Of a stretch of DNA of 64,000 nt, positions 22,631 to 33,616 are shown piece after piece. Position 1 is the stretch's first letter; each line of letters starts with the position of its first letter. The DNA lies in the NCBI GenBank assembly GCA_000827495.1, contig KN817612.1, positions 62,001-126,000 of the forward strand, written 5' to 3'. The notes beneath the pieces were generated by a model that worked only from the letters and a program-made list of their open reading frames with translations, did no database searches and was not told where the DNA came from. This stretch comes from Hypholoma sublateritium FD-334 SS-4 (taxonomy: Eukaryota; Basidiomycota; Agaricomycetes; Agaricales; Strophariaceae). Made by a program: the position numbers and the translations under genes.

Positions 22631-23831
22631 TTTGTTTTGTATTTGTGAGAAGGGAGCGTAAAGGCCGGTGAAAGGACTGAAAGAACTGCAAATCCAACAG
22701 AGTCAGAATGCACCATCCACAAAAAAAATAGCAGGCACATTACCCACCTACTCGAAAGGAGTTGTGGAACTAAAAATGCTCTGGTCGGCGAAAGGACGCA
22801 AAGGCACCTGGCCAGAAACTGAAAGCGAAGCGAAAGATTGAAAAGAGAGAACGAATGAAGAACACCTCACGAATCCCAGCCTCGCTTTATACGAAAGACG
22901 ACCTGTCAGTAACGTCAAATACCGTGGTGAGCGCTCGCGCGAAAGCACAGGCTTCACGAACAGCACTGAGCAGATGGCCGCCCCAAGTCAAATACGCCAT
23001 CTAAGCATGCGGAAATCTTGGATACCGACAGCCATCGACAACGCCCGGCGCGACGTCCGGGTATTTATAGCGCTCCGCCAAGACAAATGACGTCCCACTA
23101 ATTGAAAGTAAGTGCGTCGAAAGCTGCAATTGAAAACAGTTCACACACCCTCGACACCTCAAACACAAATGCCGCCCGTCAGCCCCTTGCCTACAGAAAC
23201 ACTACACATCAGTCACCCACCGGGCGCATATCATAGCCGACAACAGAGCACATATCACCCCAAGAGAAAGGAAAAAGAAATCGATTAATCATACACGAAT
23301 ATATATATAAATGTGGCGCGACCGCACTAAACTAGAGGAGTAGGATCCAAGATACAACGTCCACACCAGCTGCCAGATGGGCATAGACAGGCGGCGCGAC
23401 GATAAGGGGGTAAGAGTATGCTGAGAGGAAGGTGGAGCGGGGGGGTAGGCGACACGATGGGGACCACGGGCGGGCGGTGGTCGTCGAGACCAGCTGCAGG
23501 TCGCACGCGCTGCCGCCGTCCGCGGTACATCGTCCGCCAGCGCGGGGAGTTACAAGCGTCATCGGTCGTCGATCAACGGAGTCGTGCGGGGTAAAAAATC
23601 ATGGATGTCCCAGAAGTGTGTGGATATATATAGAAAGAAAAAAAAGTGACCCAGTCGAATTGTGAAGATATGGAATTTTTTCGGGCGAGGTCCAGTGTGC
23701 AGGAGAGGAGAGACGATAATAGGCGAGACGAGGAAAAGGATGGTTGTTCAAGTTGGAAGAGACGCGAGCGGTGGTTCAAGGAAAAGACAGGATGGGTTGT
23801 GGACGCGTGATTAAATGTGTGGGTGACCAAC
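22631..23831. other. Promoter of the secreted-protein gene and 3' flank of Vts1
   Basis: On the minus strand a TATA element (CTATAAATA, 23062-23070) lies about 430 bp upstream of the ATG at 22630, with a cAMP-response-like TGACGTC at 23088-23094 just beyond it. The long leader may contain an intron. 23300-23831 is the 3' flank of the gene ending at 23832; no gene there. Confidence 0.45.
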
Positions 23832-25821
23832 TCACGGGCTGGCGAGCCCAGCGCTGGCCGGCGGCCCGTCCATCCCCATCTTCTTCCTGACCAGCTCGAA
23901 CGTCTTCAGCATCTTTCGCCGCGCGCCGAGCGCCGCGACACCCTTCGCCTCCAGTGCCGCCTCGTCCATCATCACCATGTCCTGCCACTTCGCGCCTTCA
24001 AAGTTGGGCGTGTACTTGTGCAGGCGCAGGCTCCGGAGCCACGCCGAGACGTCCGCGAGCAGCGCGGGGTCCACGTCCTCCTCGCCCTTGGGCGTGCTGT
24101 TGCCCGCGCCGCTCACCATGCTGCCCGCGCTGCGCAGCGGCGGCGAGCGGAGGCTCCCCGGCCCGTTCTTGCGCCCGTGGCCATTGCTCGCGGCCGAGTT
24201 GAGGCCTGCGCTCATCGGCTGCATCCCGAGCCACCCTGCCATGCCGGGCTGCCCGAAGCCACCCGACGCCGCCATCTGTGCGGCGAGCAGCTGCGCCGCG
24301 TCGGGGTTCATGTTCATCATGCTCAGCATATTGAACGGGCTCATCGGCTGCATACCCAGGCCGGGCATGCCCATGCCCATCGTGGGGCTCCCGAGCATCC
24401 CAAAGCCGCCCATCTGCATGCCGAGGCCGTTCATGTTGCTGCCCGCGTCGGACCCGTCGCCGAACCTGTTCGGCTGTTGGCCATTGTTGAGCACCGGGCT
24501 CCGCGCGCCCGACCAGTTCGCGTTTCTGATGCCACTAGGGCGGCCGGCGTTCGTTCCTTGTCCTTGTCCAGTGCTGACGGGGTTGCCGTTATCGTCGTAC
24601 ACAACACCGCCCGTGTCATTGCCCCTGTTGTCGTGCGGGTTCTTTGGGTTGCGACGATGAATGGTCGGGTCACCCATGCGAGGAACGCCAGGAGTCGCGT
24701 TATTGTGCCAGTCGGTCTTGGGCGCAGTGTCGACTGGGGGCGCAGGGCGGGTCTCCTTCTTGAACATGGGGATCAACGGAGTGTTGACCATGGTCGACCA
24801 ATCATTGGACGCATTGATCTCATTGTTGACAGGTCGGGCGGTGTTGACGGTGCCTGAGAACTCTGTGCTCTTCGGGCGAGAAGAACCCACGGTCTCCTGA
24901 GAGTTGGTCTGCTGCTCGGAAACCTGGCTGAGGAGGGTAGAAGGGCCCCAAGAGGCACGTCCATCGCCAGCACCGGGAGAAGCCAGAACGGGAGCAGAGA
25001 TCCTGTGAGAAGCATTGCTTGCCTTGAGTTTAGCCCGCTGCTGAGCGAGAGTCGCTGCAGCCGCAGAGTCAGGCGGGTTGGCCGCCGACTCGGGAGAGAG
25101 ATAGTTGGTGGAGTTGTCCAATGCCAACGACTGACGATTACCCGGGGCGAAATTACGGGCAGTTGGGGAGGCTGGAAGGCCAGACTTGAGGCCAGGAGAC
25201 TTGAGGCCGGCAAGTTTGGATTCCATCTGGCTCTGCATAGAGCCTCCCATGGCTGGGCTAAGAAGGGCTGTCATGGGGTCGGACCTCGCCATCTGCTGCA
25301 GAACAGTGATGAAGAACCGGATTTGAACTTGAGTAGAATGTTGGAGAAGACTGTAAAGAGCGGCTGTGCGCTCTGCTTCAGAGAGAACCTTAAACCCTAT
25401 ACCTATATCAGCCTCCGGATCGAATGCGAGGTACGTAATTGTACTGACATTGCTCGATGGCACTAAGTTCTTCTTTAAAATTGACATCCAAAGAGGCGGC
25501 AGCCATGTCCTCCTGCGCAAATAGTCAGCGCTGTCTACTGTGATGTTGGCATAAAGAACGCACCAATGTGGCCTCGTAATTCTGGAGATTTTCAAACCAC
25601 TGGTCCAGAGCTTCAGCTTCAGGGGTTTGGTACATGGCACCCGAGCCTAGTAGCTCGCTAGTAGGCCTGGCGCTCGACTGTCCTCCAGGGCGGGGCGAAG
25701 GAGGGGCCATGATTTGGGCCCCACGGGAAGGGGGACCCATCGATTGGCGTGCACTGGCCTTGCCATTATCGTGGGGACCAGGGCTGGGGCTGGGGCTGGT
25801 AGAAGGGGGACGAAGGCTCAT
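23832..25821 (-). CDS. VTS1: SAM-domain RNA-binding protein Vts1/Smaug-like
   Basis: Post-transcriptional regulator whose SAM domain binds hairpin Smaug recognition elements in mRNAs and recruits the deadenylation machinery. The ATG at 25821 opens MSLRPPSTSPSPSPGP, then a disordered region. Next is EAEALDQWFENLQNYEATL, joined by an intron from 25563 to EDMAAASLDVNFKEELSAIE, and by another to QWFKVLSEAERTAALYSLLQ and QVQIRFFITVLQQMARSDPM, the conserved Vts1 N-terminal region. One long exon follows with low-complexity Ser/Pro/Asn sequence, a strikingly Met/Gly-rich tract (coded about 24220-24450, e.g. MGMGMPGLGMQPM), and a C-terminal SAM domain: DVSAWLRSLRLHKYTPNFEG, WQDMVMMDEAALEAKGV and GARRKMLKTFELVRKKMG. 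The stop is at 23832. The high GC3 gives a 346-aa open frame on the opposite strand that is not a gene. Confidence 0.92.
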
Positions 25822-27066
25822 GGCTGAGAAAAAAGTGGGGAATAGTGTGGTGGTGGTCAAAGAAAATACTTTCTTTCCTTTTGAAAGCCGTTAGACCTGC
25901 TGGGTGGAGTGTATTGGAGATATAGAGCTAGAAGTGAACACAAAGCACGCAGACGAGCGTCGGTCGATTTTCGCTGGGAATCGGTGTTGGAGACTGCTGC
26001 AGGTGTGCGATGTGATACTGATCTAGACGAGACCAGCGGAGCCTGCCGGTCTAGCGAAGAGCCTTTCTTTGATTCTGCGCAAAGAGCGACGGTGGAGGTG
26101 GAAGAAAGAAGACGAAACAGCGAGCAGCCCGCAACGCTGAGCTGGCCGTTCAATTATGGTCACAACAAGTCACACTTCCTTCCCACACTGTCTCATCTTG
26201 GACCTTGAAACACAACAAATCCTGATTACATCTGCAGCGGCGCGATGAACTCGTCCTCTTACATCGTTCTATTCTAGCCAACCTGTGTAGGTGCCCAGCT
26301 CTTGCCCAGTCTGTACCATCTCATAGATTCTCCGTGTTTCAAGTCATATTATATGTACTTTAGCACATACATTCCTGTTGTTACGGATCAGTAGCTTCAC
26401 CAGGGCTCCGTGGGCCGTGGCGCCGGCGTGGGCCATATTGACCGGCCTGTCAAAGGTTCGAGATAAAAATGACAAAAGAGAACAAGAACGCACAAGCGTG
26501 AAAATAAACCGTCTTCAAAAAGTCCGAACCCCCACTGCGCCGCGGAATTCTATTATTCTACGCCCTCCATCAGCAGGAAATACACACTCTGCGCTCACAT
26601 ACCATAACACACCATTGTCTACGTATCTAGCCGTCAAGGCGGTGCAATTTAATTACGGACAGGATCGTTGGCGTCGACGGCCAGATGGAGTCAGATGGAG
26701 TCGAAAGCGGAGTCGAGGTGATGATGGGTCCCCCGGTCCGGATCGACCAGCCACAAATCGCGCGATCACGTGGATGACATGTTCAAGTTCGCGTCTTGTC
26801 CAGACTCCAAATTCGTCCACTTGCTCCTCGCCAGCTCCTCCGTCGACTCTTGTTCGTCAAGATCAGCTACCAGTGCTCTAGGTGCTCGTGGTCGGAAACA
26901 AAGAATGTACGTCTTTCCTCTGAATGATCCTTCAAATCCGATTCGTCTTATAGTTATCGGAGTAGATATTTTTTCTCCAGAATTCACTGTTCACTCTCTC
27001 CTCGCGTTCTCCACGGTTTCGTCAATCTACCCATCGCGATAAAATAAACCCATCGACCTCCCAACT
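25822..27066. other. 1.2 kb divergent region, Vts1 / Aurora kinase
   Basis: Shared upstream region of two divergent genes. 25822-26200 is purine/pyrimidine-skewed leader-like sequence. Around 26380-26450 the minus strand has a short stretch with coding-like third positions (reads MAHAGATAHGALVKLLIRNN before a stop), but no gene could be assembled around it. Confidence 0.4.
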
Positions 27067-28436
27067 ATGACCTCAGTCAATGCTGTGACTCGGCAAATCG
27101 CCGCGCTGGAGATCTCAAACACCAAGAAACCCGCCTCGACCGCACGCGCCCCCGCCACGAAGCAGGCTGCCCCCCCCAGCGGAAACTTCACGAAACTGCT
27201 CACGAAATACGCCGCCCCCAACCCCTTTACCAACGCGTCAAACAAACCCACCAACCCCTCCTCCCTGCGTCACCCCACCCCCGCCACCCAGCCCGCGGCA
27301 GCGAAACCTGGCCATGCCGCCCAGCGGTCCATCGACATCGGCAGTTACGACGGCGGCCTCGAAATCGACAACGAGAAGCGCGGCGAGCGCGTGTACGGCG
27401 AAGCCGCTGAGGAGCTCGCTCTCGACTCGAGTGTCTCGAAGTACGTCTGGTCCCCTTTTCCCTTTCGCAGCAGCCGCTCAATCCCCGCAGGAAACACCCA
27501 ACGCGCGAGTGGAGCCTCCACGACTTCGACATGGGACGCCCGCTCGGCAAGGGCAAGTTCGGCCGCGTGTACATGGTGCGCACGAAGGCGGAGCCCAAGT
27601 ACATCGTCGCGCTCAAGACGCTGTACAAGTCCGAGATCGTGCAGTCCAAGGTCGAGAAGCAGATCCGGCGCGAGATTGAGATCCAGCAGAACCTGCGCCA
27701 CCCGAACGTGCTGCGCCTTTACGGGTATTTCCACGACGAGAAGCGCATCTTCCTCATGCTCGAGTTCGCGGGCAAGGGCGAGCTGTACAAGCAGCTGTCG
27801 AAGTACCACCGCTTCTCCGAGCGCCGCAGCTCGCGCTATATCGACCAGATGGCAGACGCGCTCATCTACCTGCATGGCAAGCATGTTATCCACCGCGACA
27901 TCAAGCCCGAGAATTTGCTCCTTGGCATCAACGGCGAGCTCAAGATTGGTGACTTTGGATGGAGCGTGCATGCCCCTGGAAACAGGCGGATGACGCTCTG
28001 TGGCACATTGGACTACCTTCCACCCGAGATGGTCGAAGGAAAGGAGCACAACGAGAAGGTTGACTATTGGGCACTCGGTGTTTTGACCTACGAGTTTGTT
28101 TGCGGATTCCCGCCGTTCGAGGATAGGAATAGCGTCAACAGTGCGTCCATCTGCTTTTTTATGTATACTTGACTGACGTTTCCGAATATCAGACACATAC
28201 CGGAGAATAGCCAAGGTGGACCTAAAGTTCGAAGACAAGGACGTTCGCCTCTCTGAAGAAGTGAAAGATCTGATCACAAGAGTACGTCTGCTGTACTGCT
28301 CCCAAATGCATATTTTGACCCTTTTACATAGCTCCTCCGCTACGACCCGCAAAAGCGTATACCCCTCACCGAAGTCCAGAAACACCCCTGGATAGTGAAG
28401 TACCGCCCGAAGGAGACCGTGCGCGACAGCACATAA
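27067..28436 (+). CDS. Aurora kinase (Ipl1/Ark1-type)
   Basis: Mitotic Ser/Thr kinase of the chromosomal passenger complex, controlling kinetochore attachment and cytokinesis. Four exons: 27067-27440, 27491-28140, 28193-28281 and 28332-28436, all with clean GT-AG junctions. The N-terminal 125 residues are disordered and basic. The kinase domain begins [20 protein letters not shown] (Gly-rich loop), with VALKTLYK (ATP Lys), [11 protein letters not shown] (catalytic loop) and [12 protein letters not shown] (DFG plus the Aurora-specific WSVHAP). The activation segment is [19 protein letters not shown] with the autophosphorylated Thr. The C-terminal lobe ends [21 protein letters not shown]. The second intron falls after EDRNSVN. 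A single Aurora gene is usual in fungi. The stop lies 165 bp from the stop of the convergent pectin methylesterase gene. Confidence 0.95.
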
Positions 28437-28601
28437 CCCTTCCTTATACTGACCCGCCCAACGTCACCTGCCCCCCTTTTCTCCGCATATACTTATTTAT
28501 CCCGGTTCCTTCGCATGCTCTCCTTCGCCCTTCATCTATGGCTGTAATATGTACATACATGCGGCTCAATATGTATACACCCCAATATGATTTTCGACGC
28601 C

Positions 28602-30305
28602 TCAGAAGCGGTACGCGCGGTCGATCCACTGCGGCGGCTCGAGGAAGACCGTGTCGACCGTGAAGTCCTTTGCCTCCTGCGCGGTGAGGATGTGCTCCAG
28701 CGGGATGCGCTGCGACGTGTTTCCGCCCGGACCTAGAGTAAGTATAAATTTTATACCCGCGACGCTCAGTCCCGCTGTATGTCAGAGGAGGCAGCGAATT
28801 CGTGCGCACCGGTGGAGTCGAACTCCGCGTAGAACGTCGTGTTCATGATGACGGGCCGTGCGCTGTCGAACGGCGTCCAGCCAACGGGCTCGATGCTCGC
28901 GTCCATGAACGTGCGCAGGTACACGGTCGTCGCGAGGTCGTTCCACGGGCGGCCTGCAGTGCGGCGCGCGCAGCGATGAGTATGTATGTACCGTGGACAG
29001 CGCGCGCGCGGGGTGTAACTCACCAAGGAAGCACTTGCCTGCTGTCACGGTCGTGGCGTTGGCGTCGGGCGACTGGTGCGAGGCGGGTTAGCTTTGTTGT
29101 GGTCAAGGGGTGGAAGGGACGCACGCGGATGATGCTCGAGTCGGCGATGTACGCGCCGTACCGGTTGCCCGGCGCGTCCGTCAGGTTCGTGCCCTTCCAC
29201 GCGACGAGGCCGCCACCGCACGCGCGGTTGGCGAGGACGACGTTCTGGAACCAGCTGGAGCAGGCGCACTGAATATGCGGCTGGGTGTCTGACTTGCGAA
29301 GAGTGTACTTACGCGGTTCCGAACCCGAATAGATCTATAAGGGCGGATATGATTGTTCAGCGGTGGTCTTCTGTCAGTAAGTGCGCAGGTGGTCTTACAG
29401 TCGGTCTGCCCGTATATGATGCTGTCAACGACGTAGGTGCTGCCGTTGCGCCCGGTGTACCACGTATCCTGGTAGCTCGCGAACGAGCACCCGTAGAACG
29501 ACGCGTTGGCGTAGGATATGTCCGTCACCAGCGCCTGCGAAATCGAGAAATTCGCCTGCGGGGACACAGGCCTCAGTGCGTCTGCGCTATCACAATCACG
29601 CGTGCGAAGACCAGCTGCGTACCGCTCTGTTCTCGAAGTCGATGTTATACGCTTTGAAGTCGAGGTTCCCGAAAAGCGGCTGCAGCGGCGCGCCTGTGGG
29701 CCCCGCGCCGATGAGCGCGGCGTCGAACGATGGCGCGACGAGAAGCACGGAGGACTGCGCGTCGTCGATGCCGTTCTCGACGAATGTGTTGTTCCAGATC
29801 TTGACGAGGTTCTGCTTCAGCGGCACGTCCGACCGGTTAGCGAACGGCGCGTCGACGGCACTTATTGCGGAGAGCGGGAGCTGGCCCTATGGGTTGATTA
29901 GATGATTGTTAGATATTCCGCCTGAATGCGCTGTGTCCGTCGGATATGCGTACCAGCAGCGTGAGCGGACCTTTTCTCGTCACGTTCACGGTTTCCTGGT
30001 ACTCGCCTTCGGCGATCAGGATAGTAGCGCTCCCAAACTCTGGCCTGAAAGCAATGAGATCAGCGCTGCAATGCGGAGGCGAGAATTCGCACCTACAGAG
30101 ACAGGACCGCGTCCTGCACCTTGTCAAAGTGCGCGTGCTTGTCCGTCGCATCCGCCGAGACGAATATCGTCCCGGGCGGACAACCAAGGAGGGGCGAGAG
30201 CCCGAACGGCTTCTGCACCTGGCACGCGACGAACTGCGGCGAGAGGGCGAGCGCGCCGCGCAGCGTCGCGGTGGCGGCCACTGTCAGGAGAAGAAGCGGC
30301 TGCAT
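28602..30305 (-). CDS. Secreted pectin methylesterase (carbohydrate esterase family 8)
   Basis: De-esterifies homogalacturonan in plant cell walls, releasing methanol. The ATG at 30305 opens a signal peptide (MQPLLLLTVAATATLRGALA). Exons then give TIFVSADATDKHAHFDKVQD, TILIAEGEYQETVNVTRKGP, IWNNTFVENG, NIDFENRA, SYQDTWYTGRNGSTYV (catalytic QD region), VVDSIIYGQTD joined by an intron to YLFGFGTAWFQN (nucleophile Asp region), then CFLGRPWNDLATTVYLRTFM with the conserved GRPW Arg, and a C-terminus PPQWIDRAYRF. About seven exons, all core CE8 motifs present. Introns near 29310-29400 split the active-site Asp region from its flanks. It is tail-to-tail with the Aurora kinase gene. Presence of the enzyme points to growth on plant tissue. 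Confidence 0.9.
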
Positions 30306-31204
30306 CCTTATTTTCTTTTGCGGGGGTGACTTCGCTGTGGCCTCCTAGCGGCAGGTAACCCACATTTTTATAGTGCTAGCAGCGCGGCGACGACACATGA
30401 CGGGCTCTTGCGAGCGAAAGCGGGCCGCTGGAGAGGCATTTTTTGGGAAATTGGGCGTCGCGTCGAAGAAGGACTGGCCGACGTGCGTCAGCGGGCCGCC
30501 CAGGGGTGCTGCCTGGCACATGCGTTCAATATACATATGGACTCGAGCTTGGGAAATTTCAAATGCTGCAGGCGTAAAAATAGTCGTCTGGTCATTGCCA
30601 TACATAACTGAGGATTTACTGAGGTGTTAAGAGGGCTCAAGTGGGTTTGAGCTTTGTTTGAGCTCACGATATGACAGGTTCGCCGTGTAATTTGTTGCCA
30701 ACTGACATGATTCGAGTTGGACTTGAGGGCTCCGCGAATCCTGGGGGTGCCGCCGCATGTCGGAATGAGCTGGGAAAAACAGAAGCGCCACGCTTGGGTT
30801 GTTCATGTTCATGGCACCGATTGGCTCTTGACTCGACAGAACTTGCTCGCGCAAAATTTCCGATACAAAAATGACTTTACTTAGCTGTGTAGACAGTAGC
30901 GCTAGCGCTATTCCCTTGCAGATAGATGGGGCGGAGAAGTGCAAATAGCTCAAGGTGGGTGTGAAAAGAACGTCTGCGCTGGGCCTAGAGGTCTGCAGGG
31001 TGCAGAGTCAGGAAGAAAGAGCACACTCCAGCTTGACTCCAGCGCGTGGTGGTACTTCCTCGGTCCCAAAAAGGGAATAAGTTGTAATCTCACGTGCTGC
31101 GCCTTGCGGTATCGCCGTTGCCGTCAACTCCTTGTTCCCGTTCACCCATCGCGTTTATTCCCTTCAAACTAAGTACCTCCGCTGCGACCCATACACTCAC
31201 AAAA
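30306..31204. other. 0.9 kb divergent region, pectin methylesterase / syntaxin
   Basis: Upstream regions of both genes. The frame open upstream of the syntaxin ATG has no protein similarity. No further gene or repeat seen. Confidence 0.45.
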
Positions 31205-32356
31205 ATGAGCTTCGCCGACATTGAAGCAGGTCTGGGCCCGTCGCGCGCGCCGTCGTCGTCCACGCCGCAGTCGAAGGAGGACAATGCGTTCCAGAGCCTG
31301 CAGTCGTCCCTGTCCCTACAGGTCTTCAAGATGAACGCCAACGTGCAGGGCATCCTAAAGCTCGTCGACCAGCTGGGGACGGGGAAGGACTCGGCGGCGC
31401 TGCGCAAGAGCCTGTACGCAGCCCTGTGCCCCCGCCTGTCCGTCCGCAGCTAATCACGATCTCCTCTCTGGAATAGACATGATCTGACGGAGACCACCCG
31501 CGCTATGGCGAAACGAGGGTCGGAGGATCTAAAGAAGCTGTCGGAGATACAGGCGTCGCTGGTAGATACCCATTCTTGAAGCTTGCGGAATGTCGAATGT
31601 TCACTCCGGTTTTCTAGCCCCACCAGAAGACGGCGCTCCAGAAGACGTCGCACGACCTGCAGATGTCGCTCGTCGCATTTCAGCGGGCACAGCAGGTCAG
31701 TGCCGAGCGGCAGCGGACGGTAGTAGCTGGGGTCAAGCTGGCCGTTGACGACGAGCACAACCATCCCCCGTACGTGCGCCACAATGGCCTGATATCGTCC
31801 CCGCCTCCTAATATGCATGCTTTCACGTTAAGCAACCCCAATGAACCGGAACCGACGGCTCAGGAGCAGCGCCAGGCGCAGATTCTCCAGGAGCAGCTGT
31901 CGCCGCACGAACTGGCTTACCAGGAGTCGCTCATCCAAGAACGGGAGGCCGAGATTCGGGAGATTGAGACAGGTATTCACGAGCTGTCCGAGATCTTCCA
32001 CGACCTGGGTACGCTGGTAAATCAGCAGGGAAGCATGATTGGTACGACCTCGTTTATTTTGGTGGCGGTGGCCCGGAGAGCGCAGCACCGTGGATTCGAC
32101 ATGCTAATTACCGACCTCGTCATTTGCAGATAACATTGAGTTGAATATCTCCTCCGTTGCTGTGGACACTGCATCAGCATCGCAAGAACTGACCACGGCG
32201 GCTGATTATCAACGGAGGGCGGGGAAGCGGGCAGCTTGCTTGATGCTCATCCTCGCCATTGTTGCTGGTGTTGTGCTCCTAGCCGTGAGTTACGCCCCCG
32301 TTTCTAGGCACCCATCTTGCTGACCGTCTTCTGTCTTCATACAGATTCTTTCATGA
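31205..32356 (+). CDS. Pep12-like endosomal/vacuolar syntaxin (Qa-SNARE)
   Basis: Membrane-fusion SNARE of the late endosome/vacuole pathway. The ATG at 31205 (MSFADIEAGLG) is preferred over the open frame upstream because it matches the usual short acidic start. Exon 1 ends at RKSL; the next begins HDLTETTRAMAKRGSEDLKK (N-terminal Habc-type helices), then HQKTALQKTSHDLQMSLVAF and RAQQVSAERQRTVV. The SNARE helix follows: QESLIQEREAEIREIETGIH, ELSEIFHDLGTLVNQQGSMI with the zero-layer Gln, and after an intron DNIELNISSVAVDTASASQE. It ends with a C-terminal transmembrane anchor (AACLMLILAIVAGVVLL) and only a few luminal residues (AILS), the last exon being about 12 nt long including the stop. 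About six exons. The Qa class and Pep12 assignment rest on overall layout. Confidence 0.85.
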
Positions 32357-33616
32357 TGATACCATTTTTTCGATTTCAACATCTATGTCCGCCGTAACGA
32401 CGCTTGGAATATCTATGCTTCCCTTTGCCCCCAGACACGCTCGCCAGCAAGCTTCTATCTTCTGTTAATTTCTACTTTATTCCCCCACGGATGCTTTTGT
32501 TTCTATTATCATTCATGGATTTGTAGATTTTTATGTAGGATGATCAGTCTATTATAAGGTGCGTCATCGCCCAAACCTTGGAGTCACCTATTCAAAAGCT
32601 AACATGAATTATATCAGGCTGCATCATCTTTCACTGTCTTTGGCGCAGCCTATGTATACTTATCATATTCTTAAACGCCCTCAATGCTATGTGTTTGCGG
32701 GGGCGGCAACCATCTAGATTTCAACCAATTGGTTGGGTGAAATAGTATTGACAAAGCTGTTCGTAGCGCGTTGAAGGTTGCGCAGCACGTTTCATGGCAC
32801 TCGTGAATGTATATCCTGCTGAACTAGGCCTTTCTCCCCGTATTGCAAGAGGGGATGGAAAGCCGTTGAGAGGACTGCGCATGGATATGTCGTCATAGGA
32901 CCAAGTGTTGCAGACGGGGATCCAGGCCGCGCTGATACAGCCTCCCGCGTTCCTTCCGAGGGGCGGGTAGAGGTTGTCCATTTTACTGAGACTTGCTGCT
33001 ACAGCGGGATGTCAGGAATGTACAGTCGAAGTCGCCACACGCCTTTGCTCTGCTTAGTGGAGTTGCATGAGCCTCAGTAAGCTGTAATTTAATGATGCTT
33101 GAGCTCTTCACATGCTCAGTATGACCTCAGCTATAGCCGTCTTTCAGACAGCTTAAAGTCCTCGGGTTATACATTGCCATCCGGCGCTTGACGTCAGTTT
33201 GTCAACAGCTCGTATACTGAGGAATTGCGGAGTCTCCGTTTGTACTTGCGTCGTGGACAGCCACTCACGGATGTATTTTGAGCTAAATTGGCCGCTGAAG
33301 TGGCAGAGGACACTTTTATAACGTCTGCAGCATATGACTCGAGAAATGAAGAAACAGCAGTGTGAGAACGGTGGTGGGAAGAAGAAAGGGTGCAGTGCGG
33401 CTTGGGTGCTGTTGCCAAACCTGCCACAATCGGTCCCGCGGCTGCATTTGACGGCACACCTATATGTACTCTCGTGTGGTCAGCGCAGGACGCGACTAAA
33501 AGCGCGTTTTACTCTCTTTTCTCGCCCCCATCCACTTCCTTGCTTCCTAATTATTCCCGCCCAGCATTAACCGCCGGAAAATTCGAACTTCGCCCGCCAC
33601 CGCACAGGAACCAACC
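32357..33616. other. 1.26 kb without a recognisable gene
   Basis: 3' flank of the syntaxin and promoter of the large kinase gene. A minus-strand open frame at 32721-32981 has no motif and no splice partners. Nothing else seen. Confidence 0.45.

Noticed and set aside
23817..24857. 346-codon open frame on the plus strand inside the Vts1 gene
   Set aside because: Antisense shadow caused by high GC at third positions; residue make-up is Arg/Ala/His-rich without motifs and the minus strand encodes Vts1.
26378..26881. 167-codon plus-strand open frame between Vts1 and Aurora kinase
   Set aside because: The composition changes along its length and no family is recognisable. It sits in a divergent promoter region.
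27345..28385. 346-codon minus-strand open frame across the Aurora kinase
   Set aside because: Antisense to a clear kinase domain; no independent motif.
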